From Albula goreensis (taxonomy: Eukaryota; Chordata; Actinopteri; Albuliformes; Albulidae): 64,000 nucleotides of DNA. Both the position numbers and the translations under genes were made by a program. Below are positions 23,700-35,954 of this stretch, piece after piece. The stretch lies in contig CM040755.1 of assembly GCA_022829145.1 (NCBI GenBank), positions 9,185,063-9,249,062 on the forward strand. The letters are read 5' to 3'. Positions within the stretch are counted from its first letter, which is position 1, and every line of letters begins with the position of its first letter. The notes beneath the pieces were generated by a model. The model searched no databases. It was not told the DNA's origin and worked only from the letters and a program-made list of their open reading frames with translations.

Positions 23700-25207
23700 A
23701 CTTTCTAGATCTGCTGCGTTCATATCTTAGGTTGGGGACATGAATCTGGGGGCAAACCTGGTCATGTCCTGCACCCGATGTCATCACCTGTTGTACCTGT
23801 TTGATAACTGCCAACTGATGTGTGTGTAGAGGTCTGTGCTTCATTGTTTAAGTTCCCTTTAGGTTTGATACTCTATGTTGCACTAGACAAAGATGGATTC
23901 CAACGTGGCACGAGTGGAAATCAATTACTAAGTGGCAAAATGCAGGGAACACATCACAACTGAAATAACTGCAATAAAAACACATGTGTGCCACCTAACT
24001 TTCTTTCCCTCATAAATTAACCTTCCTTACAGTGCAATGCCTTGATCCCGATAATCTTAAACCCATTGGTCAGTAACTAATGTTAAATCATAATAAAGGT
24101 CCATGTGGGCCAATGAGCACTGCGTTTGAGGCTGATATGGCTGTTACTTTCTTTGGGAGGAACATGAGTAAAACAACCATGACTAAGGATATGAAATTAA
24201 TGACTACTCAACAAAAGGAGGTATGACCTGAGAAATACCTTATACGATTATGCCTTAATAGTATTGAGGTGTTTATGATTGTATAGTTCTCATTCAAAGA
24301 GTTGAATCTTATCACATCTTATCAATGAAACTGAAGAGTACAGTGTGTGAAAACCAATATTTCTTGATATGAAGGAGGGGCACAACAAAAAAGGTCAAAG
24401 TCAGTGCTGAAAAGGACAATGTGGAAAACAGCAGATGGGGAAAATCACTCTAATTAGATCCCAATAGTTGGTTTGATTATTGGTTGTTACACAATGGGCT
24501 TTAGCTACACAGGACATAGCCTGAATAAGAAAAAGGCTACACCACTGATTTTTCTAATCGATAAAGGAAAAAGTCCTTATATTATTATTTTTTAAAATTT
24601 TCCCCCTTTTATCCTAACCTGAACTTCCACTGCAACAATTCGTGCAGAAATCCGGAGGAGAGAGCCATGAGCATGTGCCCCCTCTGATTCATGGGATAGC
24701 AAGCTCTCGTTTCTTTACACAGCACCAGCACACCAACAAGAGCACACTTCCCACTGGAAAACACTGGAGAACAGCGTGTTCAGCAGGTGCCTGGCCTGAC
24801 CAGGCATGGGTACCAGAAAGTGACAAGACCAGGAGAAACTAGCCGGTTTACCCCGTATCAGTACCTGGGCAAACTGCTGCCTCACTGCCTGACCTCTGGC
24901 CATGATTGGCAACAGTGCAACAAAGACTGGACCGCCCAACTGCACGGTTCATGATTGGCTAACAGAGCGAGCGTCTTTACGGCAGGGCTTGAGATTCCTG
25001 TATTTTTAAGTGTACTTGTAAATCATTTTCAAAGTTCCAAATAACCTCGCTTTCTGATGTTTTATAATCTCAGAGGTTGTACTTCATATTTTTAGGAATG
25101 CCATTTTGCCGGAGAATCACTGCAGACTCGAGATAATGGCGAATTGAAATAATCTTCGAACACAGTAGCCCATCGAGGACTGCAAAGCAGTCTATTTTCA
25201 TTAATTT
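23700..25207. other. No gene seen
   Basis: A CATGATTGGC decamer occurs twice, near 24900 and 24949, each containing an inverted CCAAT box. No TATA box, CpG cluster or downstream frame supports calling this a promoter. Confidence 0.45.
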
Positions 25208-25321
<114 letters not shown>

Positions 25322-28300
25322 TTTAAATGCTTTACAGACCTCATCTTAAATAAATACATTTCTTTCATGTATATTTTGAAGCTGCCACCAGCCATAACCG
25401 CCCTTGATTTTTCTTTTGCCTGATGGATAAAGCTAAGCTTGGCTGGGCGGGGTTACTCTAAGGTAGTAATACGGACTCTGCTATGACACATTAAACCTAC
25501 GCAGCTTACAATGTTTGTTCTTCAGAACATTCCCAGAGCGTTACGAAAGTGTGCACAATCCTTCATGGCATGTGCCGGTCCAGTTTCCCAGGGGTCCTTT
25601 GAATGATATATTGAAATCACAGGAACATTGCAGAGACAGCCGTAGAATTTTGAATTGATTGCGATTTTTAAGTTATTTTCCTCCATTTCACAGCAAAACA
25701 AGATACAATCTTAAGACGAATCCATTATATGGCTAAGCAAATGTAGGCTTGTCAACTATACCTCCAAAACTACAAAAACAGTACTTTGTTTGTTGTTGTG
25801 TTTTTTTTCTTTTTTGCCGGGCTGCTGTCTGCTAATGATGACATATCATCTGAAGAGCAGCAAACACGCCACAGACATTAAACTTCTTTTGGAAATTTGG
25901 CAGGATATAATATAAATAGTAGGCGGATTGCAATCTGGCTACAGGCTGCCACTTTCCAACTTCTTTGAGGGAAAGGCATTTTGAGACATAGTTGCAGAGA
26001 TATTTTTCAGTTTTATTTTAAGAGAAACAAATTGCATTTCTTCTTTAGGGCTTTTGGAGAGTGGACTGAGTTGCCATTTTACCTTTTTATTTGGCAAGGG
26101 AGCAGAGACCATTCACAGCAACAAAGACAAGGAAGAACCTTTTGTAAATTTAATTTACAAATTCCTCTGTATCATTATATAAATTAATGTAACAAAATAT
26201 CATTAAATATGTAATTGTTTAATTAAATCAACTGCTCTGTTGAACAGACTTGCCTTCATATTATGTATTGTTAAAATAAATGATTTGGTAAAATTCAAAG
26301 AAAATTATTTTATACTCAAAGTGCTTTCATATCAGTCTGCATTGTATGTACATGATCTTAAATGATTTTAAATAAATTGGAGACTGTCACACTTTACTGT
26401 ATTGCATTTGAGACAACACACTCATTTAAACAAATGCATCGAAACAATCTAATTATAAATGTTATTTCAATGTTATGAAATGTAATTTCTAAGTGTTCAA
26501 ATATTCTATAGAATTATTGAGCATTTAGTTTTGTAAGATTATACATTCCTTGTTCTGTAACTTCATTACTCAGTGTACATGAAAGATTCTAGAACACTTT
26601 GAATAAAAATGATAACACATATCTTGTTTCCTGGAGATAGTCAGAGATATGTCAGGCTTGTTGTTTTGTTCATCCCAATAATCTTTGGGAATCAAGAGCA
26701 CATGAAAGTATGCAAGAGTGTTGTTTTGTCAAGTGCAAAAGAATACATCAGGAGATTATAATATGTGTTTTCTGATTGTATATTTGTGATTCAGCAAAAA
26801 GTATTGTGTCCGTTCCCCCTGTGTATTCTAACTAGTATGTGGGTATGGATTTGTTTTGGGCTGACTGAATTTCATTTGCCTGGCTCAGGTAAGCAGGTCT
26901 GGGTAAGTATGAGATATGGGATGTACATGTTTTCTGGATGGAGATGAAGCTTAAAGACCAGGTTTGTGAAGACATAGGTGCAGATGGGAAATTCAGCCTG
27001 TAGAGAGAACTAAATTGTTCCTCTTCTCTTATGGGAAAGCCAAGCCACTGAAGTGAAATTATGCATTAGAGAAGTCATTACCAGAAAGAGTCTGGGGAAC
27101 GGAACAAAGCAGTTTCTAATTTTCTTGATTTTTTTGGCCCCTCGTTATTAATGAAAATTTAATATGATGTAGTCTCGGAACAATAATTTGATCATCATAA
27201 ACAGGCTAGATAAAATTATACCTGAAGTAACATTATAGAGCAGCAAAAATATTCTGTGAAGTGTTATTACACAGGATTTGAAAATATAGATCCAGCTTTT
27301 TGTGGAGATGGCAGCTGCAGCTGAAACATGGCTTCAGATAACCATTATAATCTGTGTATAAGACAACCCTGCTCGGGTTTTAAATGATTGCTGTATGATA
27401 AAGACAGATACTATAGAAATGCCTTACTTGGGTTGTGAATGTCACTTTCACATATTCATCTATAGTGAATGTATTATTGCATCTGTGTTGAATGCAGTGC
27501 AATACAACACAAGGTGGGAAAATGCTTGTGCATGCGTTGATCTGTGACATTATTTCCCATGTCACAGACGTGAAAAGAGTAGCTCACCTACCCCACTGCC
27601 ATGAACAGCACTGACTCACCCTTTACTACAGTTTCTATAAAGTTGGATACGCTGTGCCTCTTAGCGTTTGAAATCAAACCTGTGATTAACGGTTTTCATG
27701 GCGAGTTAATCATAACTAATTTGTTCCCAACAATTGCAAAAGGTCTACTGTTAAACATCTATATATGTGCAGTTAAAGAGCAGCTGGCAAGAGGGCTCAG
27801 GGGACCCCCTTACTGTTCTTATTTTCTTGGATAATTAATGTGTGCCTTTATAATGCTTTACCTTCTGTCAGAGGAATACACACATATTCATTTATATAAA
27901 GATGCACTACAAAGCAATATTATCTGCATTAAAGTAGGTGTTACAGAAACAGATATCTCCCTTATCTTTGTTTTCAAACAAAGGCAGGGATCCATGTGCT
28001 ATTACACACAGTTAAAAAAGCAGAAATGTCTTTGGTTTGTGTTTTTGGTTTGCCCTTCTGCCCTCTGAAATGCAAATCAGCAGCCGGAGGCACTGGCCTT
28101 GTAATGGATTATGATTTGATGTTTGGTTTGAATGGCAGCGATATGGAAAGACTAATACAGTGGGATTGAAGTCACGCACAGAACTCAGCAGGTTTTTTTT
28201 TTTGATGTTTACAGACAATGCCATTGCTTGTCAAGACACATTTTTAAAACAGCTTAGATCAATTCTTGGCATGCAGTTTGATCTTCAGTTTTTAGTGCAG

Positions 28301-28845
28301 AAAATGAATAAATAAACAGTCAGGATACTCCAGCTCATGGAATACATTATGAGACTTTGCCTAAGCCCCTGTGAGTCCTCAGTGGCTCCAGACAGCGACG
28401 TATGCAAGAGGCATCCAAGGATAGTGAAACAAATTTGGTACCGTGTGCATACTGTGGGAGAGATGCAAGAGCACATCAGCTCACGACCCATTTGTTATAT
28501 GTGGCGACAGCAGGAGCAGCTTTCAGTCCACTTGGTATCTGCAAAGGGCCCACGGTGCGACAGAGCTGTGAGGTTCTGTGCACCTTTCTACCATCGTAAC
28601 ACAATGCTTTTGGCATCACAATGCCTTTGGCACCAAGGTTTGAGTGAATCACAGGGCGCCACTCACTTGAACACAATGACTCCAAAGAGTGGAGATGAGA
28701 GGCCGAGCCTTCATGCGGCTCCCTTTTTCTTCACCATAGGTGACAAGCTTTTTTAAAGCAGATTTCAAATATACTGGAACACTGCTGCTCTTTGTTAGGG
28801 TCCCTGCCTAAAGGGCCATGCCTGGGAGCTAAAGTGTGCAGAGAC
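25322..28845. other. No gene seen
   Basis: AT-rich. The plus frame at 28337-28756 (139 codons) overlaps other frames on both strands, shows no domain and is treated as chance. A 19-bp perfect palindrome lies at 26142-26160. Confidence 0.5.
26142..26160. repeat. 19-bp perfect palindrome
   Basis: Arms TTGTAAATT and AATTTACAA flank a single central T. No related palindrome was noticed nearby. Confidence 0.8.
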
Positions 28846-28848
28846 AAG

Positions 28849-28873
28849 GTGGGGGTGGGGGCGCTTGGGGGGA
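28849..28873 (+). repeat. G-rich tract, predicted G-quadruplex
   Basis: Runs of five, five and six G are separated by one and five bases on the plus strand, and the longest run can be split, so the standard four-run pattern is met. Confidence 0.6.
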
Positions 28874-28874
28874 G

Positions 28875-31800
28875 AGATCAGGTGGCATAAGCATTCTCTG
28901 TGAAGGGTTTTAAGAGTTGAGAAGATCCATTTATCGTGTTGACATTACCAAATATCGCAGGGAGAAAGATCAGGTTTTTTGGAGCTTAAAATTCTTTCTC
29001 TGCCTGAGACTTTTTGTGACAGATTTCTTCTCCCTGGGAATCAGTGGATCATTTTATAATTGCTTTTTCATATTCCCCTTGCAGTGCCTGTGAGAGAGCT
29101 TAATCGTGGTTTAATTCATTTCTGTAACATATGCTATTGTTTACCTTCAAATCTTTCTTTTTCCTTTAAGTCATTTTAATAATGCTTCAAGACGATCACT
29201 TAATGAATGTTTAACACAGGATATCAAGGCCTGCTTAATTTAAATTTGTAGTAAGCAGTTAAACCACTGTCCAAAAAACTACTGTCTCATTTATTACTTT
29301 GAACAGGCACTAAAATGTATAATTCACATATGATAATTCAAAGGTATAACATGTTGTGTTGCTGTTGTCTTGCCAAGTTATTCTTAACTCTTTTTCAAAT
29401 TAATCCCTCCTCGAGTTCTCTAATGAATTCAATTAAGCACTGAATTAATGCGTATGTTTGTTAAGTATCAGAATAATTTTAAATATCTTTAATTAGCTCT
29501 TGCCTTGAATGGTTTCCCAGTGGAATAGGGCTTTTGGATTTGGTGGACCAACCAGAAAACTCGGTCCCTGGTCCGAGGCAGTGTCTCTTGGTATTCGTGG
29601 TTAGTTTTTGTAACTCTTTTGGCAGCCAAAACGTTGCTGCAAGAAAATGTTCTGTGTGTTGCCTGAACATTTTGGATGCTGACAAATGCTTCACGCCTTC
29701 TGTGAGTCTCACCAGGTAGCTGTAGCTGCAGCATCGGTACCTTCAGAACTGAGACTGCGCATCACACAGGGAGGAATGATGCTCCCTGTCTGGAATGCAC
29801 AGAACTTCCATACAGACTACTTGCTTATTCAAAGTAGATTACTGAATGGGTTCTCTGCCATTTCTGAATCTCAAAGACCTCAAACTTACTCTAAAAATAA
29901 ATAAATAAATACAGTTCATACTTCTTTCTCAGCTGTGGTAAAAATGTATTATAAACCCTTTTCTTTGCTACAAAGAGGCTGTATCCTAGAAACTTGTTTG
30001 TTAGTGCTCTTGTTTATCCTTTTCCCTGTGCTGATGGCGGTTCCTTGATATAGGACATTCTGGAGATGTCTCTACAAAATATGTTTGTGCATGTCTGGTA
30101 TAGAAGACAGTAATGGGGAGTTAATTTAAGGGGTACATGACACAGTTAAATAATTAAACTCCCTTTTCTGGTCTATGAGGGTCTGATGTAATGTGAGGCA
30201 ATGAAGGTCAAATGATAGCTCCCTTATACACACAGATATCACACAGGGTATACAGTGTTTTGGTACTGTTATGGTGCATCAATGACAATTTTTGGCGCGG
30301 ATAGCTATACCATCTCCAGCATACAAAACATAGTGGTAACCTGGTTGCAATGGTAGCATAGGCATGTAGCATAACTAAAATGTCCATGGTCCTGCATCCA
30401 ACCCCAACTGTGGCTGGGAGTCCTGAGGGATGATGCAATGACCGGTTTAGCACTGTCCATTCAGGGGGGAAGAGTGGACAGATCTACCTCATCCTTGTAC
30501 AGGATCACGTGCCCCTGTACTCAGTCTGCACCTGCTATATGTGGTGCAGTCATCCTGTACCGCACTGTGCAGCTCAGCTGGAGTTCTGCAGGGGTAACAG
30601 GAGAGCCCCAGGCTCTGCTCGCGTGCTTTGGAGCACACATGCTAATCTGCACCCTCCCAAAATGATGGAGAATGCTGCAGCAGTAGGAGCGGGATTTAAA
30701 AATGTGCATTTAAGGAGTTAAAAGTAAGAAATTAAATATAAAAAAGTTGAATAATAAGGTTGAATTCAGGATGTGGGATGAGCTTATTACTGTTTAATAT
30801 GCACTACCGCTCCAGGCAACAAAATATGAATAATCTTATCCCTTCAGTGCCATACTCTGCAATTAAATATCTGTGCTAGATAAAAAGCTCTTAAACACCA
30901 TAATGAGATTTAATAGTTTCTATGATGTAATCTGAAGAAAATAGGCACTCTGAGAAAAGGTGCATGCACAAATGTGGGTTCAATGCAATTACCAATTGAA
31001 AAAATTTAGAAGCAGGCAACAGCATGCCATGCTCGGTGCAGGTGGTCTCTGGTAATTTTCTGGTAGTTTTACATCGTCGGTTTTCATTTTCATAATCCTG
31101 AAGATGCCAGTGAAGTGAACATCCAGCCATTGACCTGTCTGCTGTTAACTTGTGCATCTTCTTAAAGTGATTTTCTTTGTTATGGGGCATTATGTCTGAC
31201 TCATGTGTGACTCTTGTTCCATGTTATTTAAATCACAGTTGCTCAGTAATTGCCTCTTGTTATCAAAGTAGCAAGGGTATAATTGAACAGGTTTAAGTAC
31301 AACTTAATGTAAAGCGTGAGCAATTGCTACCTTTGATGCATGAACTTAACATCATGCGATATCATGCATGAACCTAAAGTGCTTAACTTATCAGGGCCTA
31401 TTCCGTTTCAGTATAAACAGGCTAAATGCCAGAATGCAGACAATCTCTGAACCAATCTATTTCCAAGACAGATAAAAATTCATGTACTTAAATGTCATAC
31501 AGTAGTCATTTTCCATTAAATTTTTTTCTTCTCTCTGTTACATAATCTTGTAGCATTAGCATTTAAAGTACCTATTCAGAGAGAAGCAATGCCTTAGCTA
31601 AATTCGACTCAAGCTGTGCAACATCTTGGGAGGTCATTTCAGTGCATGGGCTAAAAATTGTTTCGATAGAAAAATTGGGGTGCTGTTGAAGAAAATTCTG
31701 TCCTTGCCTACAAATATAAGGGTTTATTCATAGCCTATCATGTTGGTTTTTCAGGCTTATTCATAGCATAATTCAGCACCAGTGGTTCACTGTCCATGAC

Positions 31801-34389
31801 AGTGTGATCCAAGCACAATAAACCAGTAAAAATGTTAACTGCAGTTACAGTATTTCAAATGGATTGTCTCATTGACAAACATAGAATGGGAATGACAAGC
31901 GATTAACAAACCAGATTGGAGAATTTTAAAAGACCAGTGTTTTTTTTTCTTGAGAATAATCAGAGCATAATAAGAGTATTAAGTGAGCACGTGGCGTTGA
32001 TGTTTTTCAGTTGTTTGGGAAAGGGATTTATTCCTGAACATATCAATGTTTAACTTTCAATTTTAATTTTTACAAATTGTTTTTATCTCAAAATGAATTT
32101 GCACTCTGCTCCTTTCCCTCTTTTGGCATTTTGACATTTTTGACATCTATATGGCCAACCCATTCATTCACAGGGAAACATAAAAAAGTAGTAATTTCAC
32201 ATCAGCTAACACCACCGATGAGCAGGTGGTATTTCTCTCGATTTATGGTCTCTTTATGAAATATTCAAGGGGAGAAGAGCTATTAAATCTGAAAATAATG
32301 GTATGACATACAGACTGAGGTAAAGTATGTTCATGAATAGCAAAATGCTGAACAGTTATCCTCTATCCTGCCATAATCCTCAAGACGTTGCTTATGAATG
32401 ACAACGATACTGTCTAAACTGCAGGAACCTAAAGATATTTGGAGTGTGGAAAGCTGTACTTTTTGTGAGATATAGTTGATTTAAAGAGCCAAAGATATTG
32501 TAAATATACAAATCTCTCTAACATTTCCAAGTCCTTTCTGTGTCAGTCATTAAATGATGCATCATGGGAAGGTGGAGGTATGTTTTGCAGCAGTTGAGGA
32601 GAACAGTGATAGCGATGGAAACATAACACATTTTTATTTTTTAAATCAAACCTTCATATTCAGTTTCACATGGCTCATTTGGGTATCTAAAAGAAAGCAC
32701 CTCATATCTGGTCCAGCTTTTCCAATACAGCCGACAGAGCTTATTCTACGCTTTTCTGACATGACTGACCCTCCAAACCAGTGATCATCCACAAACATCT
32801 GTATCAATACAACTGATATACCAGATTTTGCCAGTCTTTTTACCTTCTCCATTAATTGGCCACTTTAGCCTTAGTTGGCTTTCAGTTTGATATGCAGCAT
32901 GGGGCTCATATTCTGTCTTTAACTTGATTCACTCTTTATAATCACCAGGAGAGGCAGAGCTGGCATACTCTTTATCCAAGTGCACAATCTGATGTGTCAA
33001 CTCTACTTTGCTGCTTTCTAGAAAGCTTACTCCTATGAAGTGTATGAGGTAATTTGTCCCCACAGATATTTCTTTATTGTCTCCCAGACAGAAGCATTTG
33101 CGTTCATACACTAACATCTAAAAAAAAAAGCAGCTATCCGCACAGTGATAAATTCAAGAAAATCTTCACTGCACTGAAACAAAGTGTCAAACTGCTAGTT
33201 CCTTTCCAGAGCCCTATCAGAATGGAAAGACATTTCTGAAATGAGTGGTCACTGGCAATTACGATGCCTTGGCAGGTAAAGGATTGGACAAGGAGGAGTA
33301 TTTTATTGTCTATACATGTAAAAGTTTGATGCATTGAACAGAAAGAAATAAAAGAAGTAGAAGAATCTCGAAGGGCCTGAAATTTGATTTTCAGAGGAAG
33401 GCCTGTGTCTCTGATGCCACACTGTTCCATGCCATGGGGCTAGAGGAGGAGGTTATACTGATATAAAGCCAGTGCAACTTGTAAAAAATAATATACCATC
33501 ATAATAGCAGCATAGACATTGGCTGAGACTACATACTGCATACAAAAGTGTTAATATTTTTTAAATTGAGTCTCCTGTAAACTAGATACATTTTCAGCTG
33601 TCATAAGATGCGTTAGCACCTCATTCCTTTTAACCTAATAACGAAGTCCTTTTATATTCTATCTGGCTGGATGCAGACTATTACTTCTATCACTGGCAAT
33701 TACAGCAAGAAATTTGTGATGACTTTTGAAGATATATTTGGGAGTTCCTCAAACTCCCAGCTCTCTCTTTAAAAGACTGATTTTATGATGTAAGATTACA
33801 TTTAAAAAAAATCAGATTTAATTACTGTTGTTCATCAATTTCCACAGATCATTAACCACCAGTTTTAGTATTCATTGTTTGTATATGAAAGTGTTCACTT
33901 GGATTTAATGTATTTTATTTTATATCAATGTATTTTGAATTCCTACACTGAATCTTGCATTTACAACCTGGTTTACCTCTTGAAGATGTGTCCATCACGT
34001 GGATAAGGACAATCATCAAGAAAGCGCTGACAAGCTTTGCTGCACCAAAATACTCAGTTTTATTTTTACAAGGAAAACACTTTGCTCACTCATAACGCTA
34101 GAGACAGGAGCAAGCACACGGACGGCATGTTAAAATTTTATGCAGCTATTTTCACAATGGGCCCAGGGTATTGCATCTGTAAAAATGGTTGCTTTAAGCA
34201 GGGTTGACTGGAGTGTAACTCCATTATTTCTAATCAGATCTTCTGTCTTTTCCCCTTTACAAAAACACCATGTTTATGACGGGCAAAAAGCTAATTTTGC
34301 CAGCAGTAACAACAAAGCTTCAGCACTTCAATGCTTTGTATGTGAATCTGTGCGATGTGTAGCTTTGTATCAATAATTGCTGGTCCCAT
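28875..34389. other. No gene seen
   Basis: The longest stretch without any assignable feature. An AAAT-type run lies at 29892-29910. The GC-richer part at 30440-30720 has overlapping frames on both strands without domains and could be an unrecognised repeat. Confidence 0.5.
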
Positions 34390-34390
34390 A

Positions 34391-34431
34391 TATGTGCTTT
34401 TCTCATAGATAAAATGAGAGAAAAGCACATA
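34391..34431. repeat. Small inverted repeat (hairpin)
   Basis: TATGTGCTTTTCTCAT (34391-34406) pairs with ATGAGAGAAAAGCACATA (34414-34431) over 16 bp with one two-base bulge, leaving a 7-base loop. It lies about 90 bp upstream of the unclassified repeat at 34519. At 41 nt it is too short for a normal microRNA precursor. Confidence 0.75.
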
Positions 34432-34518
34432 CATTATTTTGGTTTCCAATACAATGGCATGTATTTCAAGTTTAGCTGGTAACCAGGTAACAGTTATCTA
34501 CATGACAAATAACGTGTA

Positions 34519-34855
34519 ATTCAGTAGAACGAATTTGCAGACAACATTGAATGCGCTTAGAAGGAGTTTATTGTGATGTGGCAAGTTGTAAAATGGTACA
34601 GACATTTGATCATGGGCTTGGAGTCCAAGGGGGCAGCGTCATACCCCTTTTGGGTGAGGTGAACCTCCACCGGACCACTAGAAGAGAAGGAGAAATACAG
34701 AAGAAAGGAAATAGACATGAAGGTGGGGAGGGGGAGGGATGATGCAAGCGGTGAGTGTGATGGGAGATAAGATATGTGGCATTTTAATTCCTGCTGAGAA
34801 AACTGGATTGGACCGATAGAGGTATTTGAATGAGGTATTTTGTTTTAACAAACTC
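34519..34855 (+). mobile_element. Unclassified interspersed repeat, short copy
   Basis: Two blocks match the longer copy at 40512-42140. Block A (34519-34640) shares TTTATTGTGATGTGGCAAG, ACAGACATTTGATCATGGGC and AAGGGGGCAGC. Block B (34750-34852) shares GTGTGATGGGAGAT, GAGAAAACTGGATTGGAC and TTTGAATGAGG. Between them lie only about 115 bp, including a G-rich run at 34720-34736, against about 1.4 kb in the other copy. I see no terminal inverted repeats, LTRs, poly-A tail or coding sequence, so the class is unknown. Shared ends with a shorter middle suggest an internally deleted derivative, or an insertion in the longer copy. Confidence 0.6.
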
Positions 34856-34859
34856 CACA

Positions 34860-35910
34860 AAAGTTACACAAACCTTAATTTGTGTAAAAAAATTACAAAA
34901 GCCTTGAGGCAAGGCCATGTGGTCGGGAGGGTGGTCATACAAGTGTACTGTAAAAATTGTTGAGAATCCACTATATTACGGTTAAGGTGGGCTAGATGTG
35001 TTAGGTGTATAAAAAGGTTAAACGGCCAGCTTTGGAGGTAGAGCAAAATGTTATCAGTGCACCAGATGATATTGCAAATAAGCCTGTGTTTGCTTTCCGT
35101 GACACAATGTGCCAGGTTGAAAACAGCCCACTGTATTATTCTGGAGCCTCCTGCTGTACTGTGGTAACCTTGTACAATAACGTAATACCTGACACTAGAA
35201 CAAATGCTTATCTGCAAAATCATACTGATGCGCAAATTCGCACTGTTCAAACCTAATTTGCATTTCCAAATGTCACCTCTGTAGGACACTGGAAATATGA
35301 ACAAATTAATTTGTGCCTCTGCAAGCCCTCAGTTTAGTCTGCAATGCAGACTTCTTTCTTCCGCAATTATCGAAATCTCTGCGAATTCTGAACATTTGGA
35401 GTCCTAAATGTATTAGCCATGCCACATGTCCAAGCGCAGCTCCGCATAGACAGATGGGCTCTCCCAGAGATAAGCACACTTGTGAGGTCTCTGTGCCGGC
35501 ATGCTGCAGTCACAGCTTCTGAAGCATTAAAAATGATTTACCTCACATTGGTATGGGAGCTCAAAGGCTGCTTTCCGCTGTATGTTTTCTTGCACTCGCA
35601 CTTTGAGGGATAATCATTGAGATCACTGAGAGAATTAATTGCTATCTTCCATTTTACAGATATAGCTAGGTAAGCAAAATGGTAATAAAACATGGAAATA
35701 ATTAAATATCCATTAAACTTAATGCATTAATGTATGTAAGTAGTTTCCTGGGACTGTATATGTGTTTGTATATTTACATAAGTGTGCAGTGTTTTGCTTC
35801 CATTATGTTGCGGCCTCATTATTTTACTATGACCTAGTAAGGCACCGTTGTGGAAAACTGATGTGGGGAGGGTGAGGCTTTGTGAATGCATATTTAGCTG
35901 GCCTCAGCCC
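34860..35910. other. No gene seen
   Basis: A 146-codon minus frame (34864-35304) and an 83-codon plus frame overlap here. Neither has a domain. A TATAAAAA motif at 35008 has no supporting context. Confidence 0.5.
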
Positions 35911-35913
35911 TCT

Positions 35914-35950
35914 GCCAACACTGGCAACCCTGGCAACACTGGCAACACGG
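35914..35950. repeat. 9-bp minisatellite, about 4 units
   Basis: Four near-identical CAACACTGG or CAACCCTGG units follow each other. Confidence 0.85.
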
Positions 35951-35954
35951 CGAG

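Noticed and set aside
24890-24985. Paired inverted CCAAT boxes as a promoter
   Set aside because: No TATA box, CpG cluster or downstream frame; a repeated decamer explains the pair.
28337-28756. 139-codon plus-strand frame
   Set aside because: Overlapped by other frames on both strands; no domain; no splice or promoter context.
34864-35304. 146-codon minus-strand frame opposed by an 83-codon plus frame
   Set aside because: Both strands are open together, which points to a stop-poor patch. No recognisable family.
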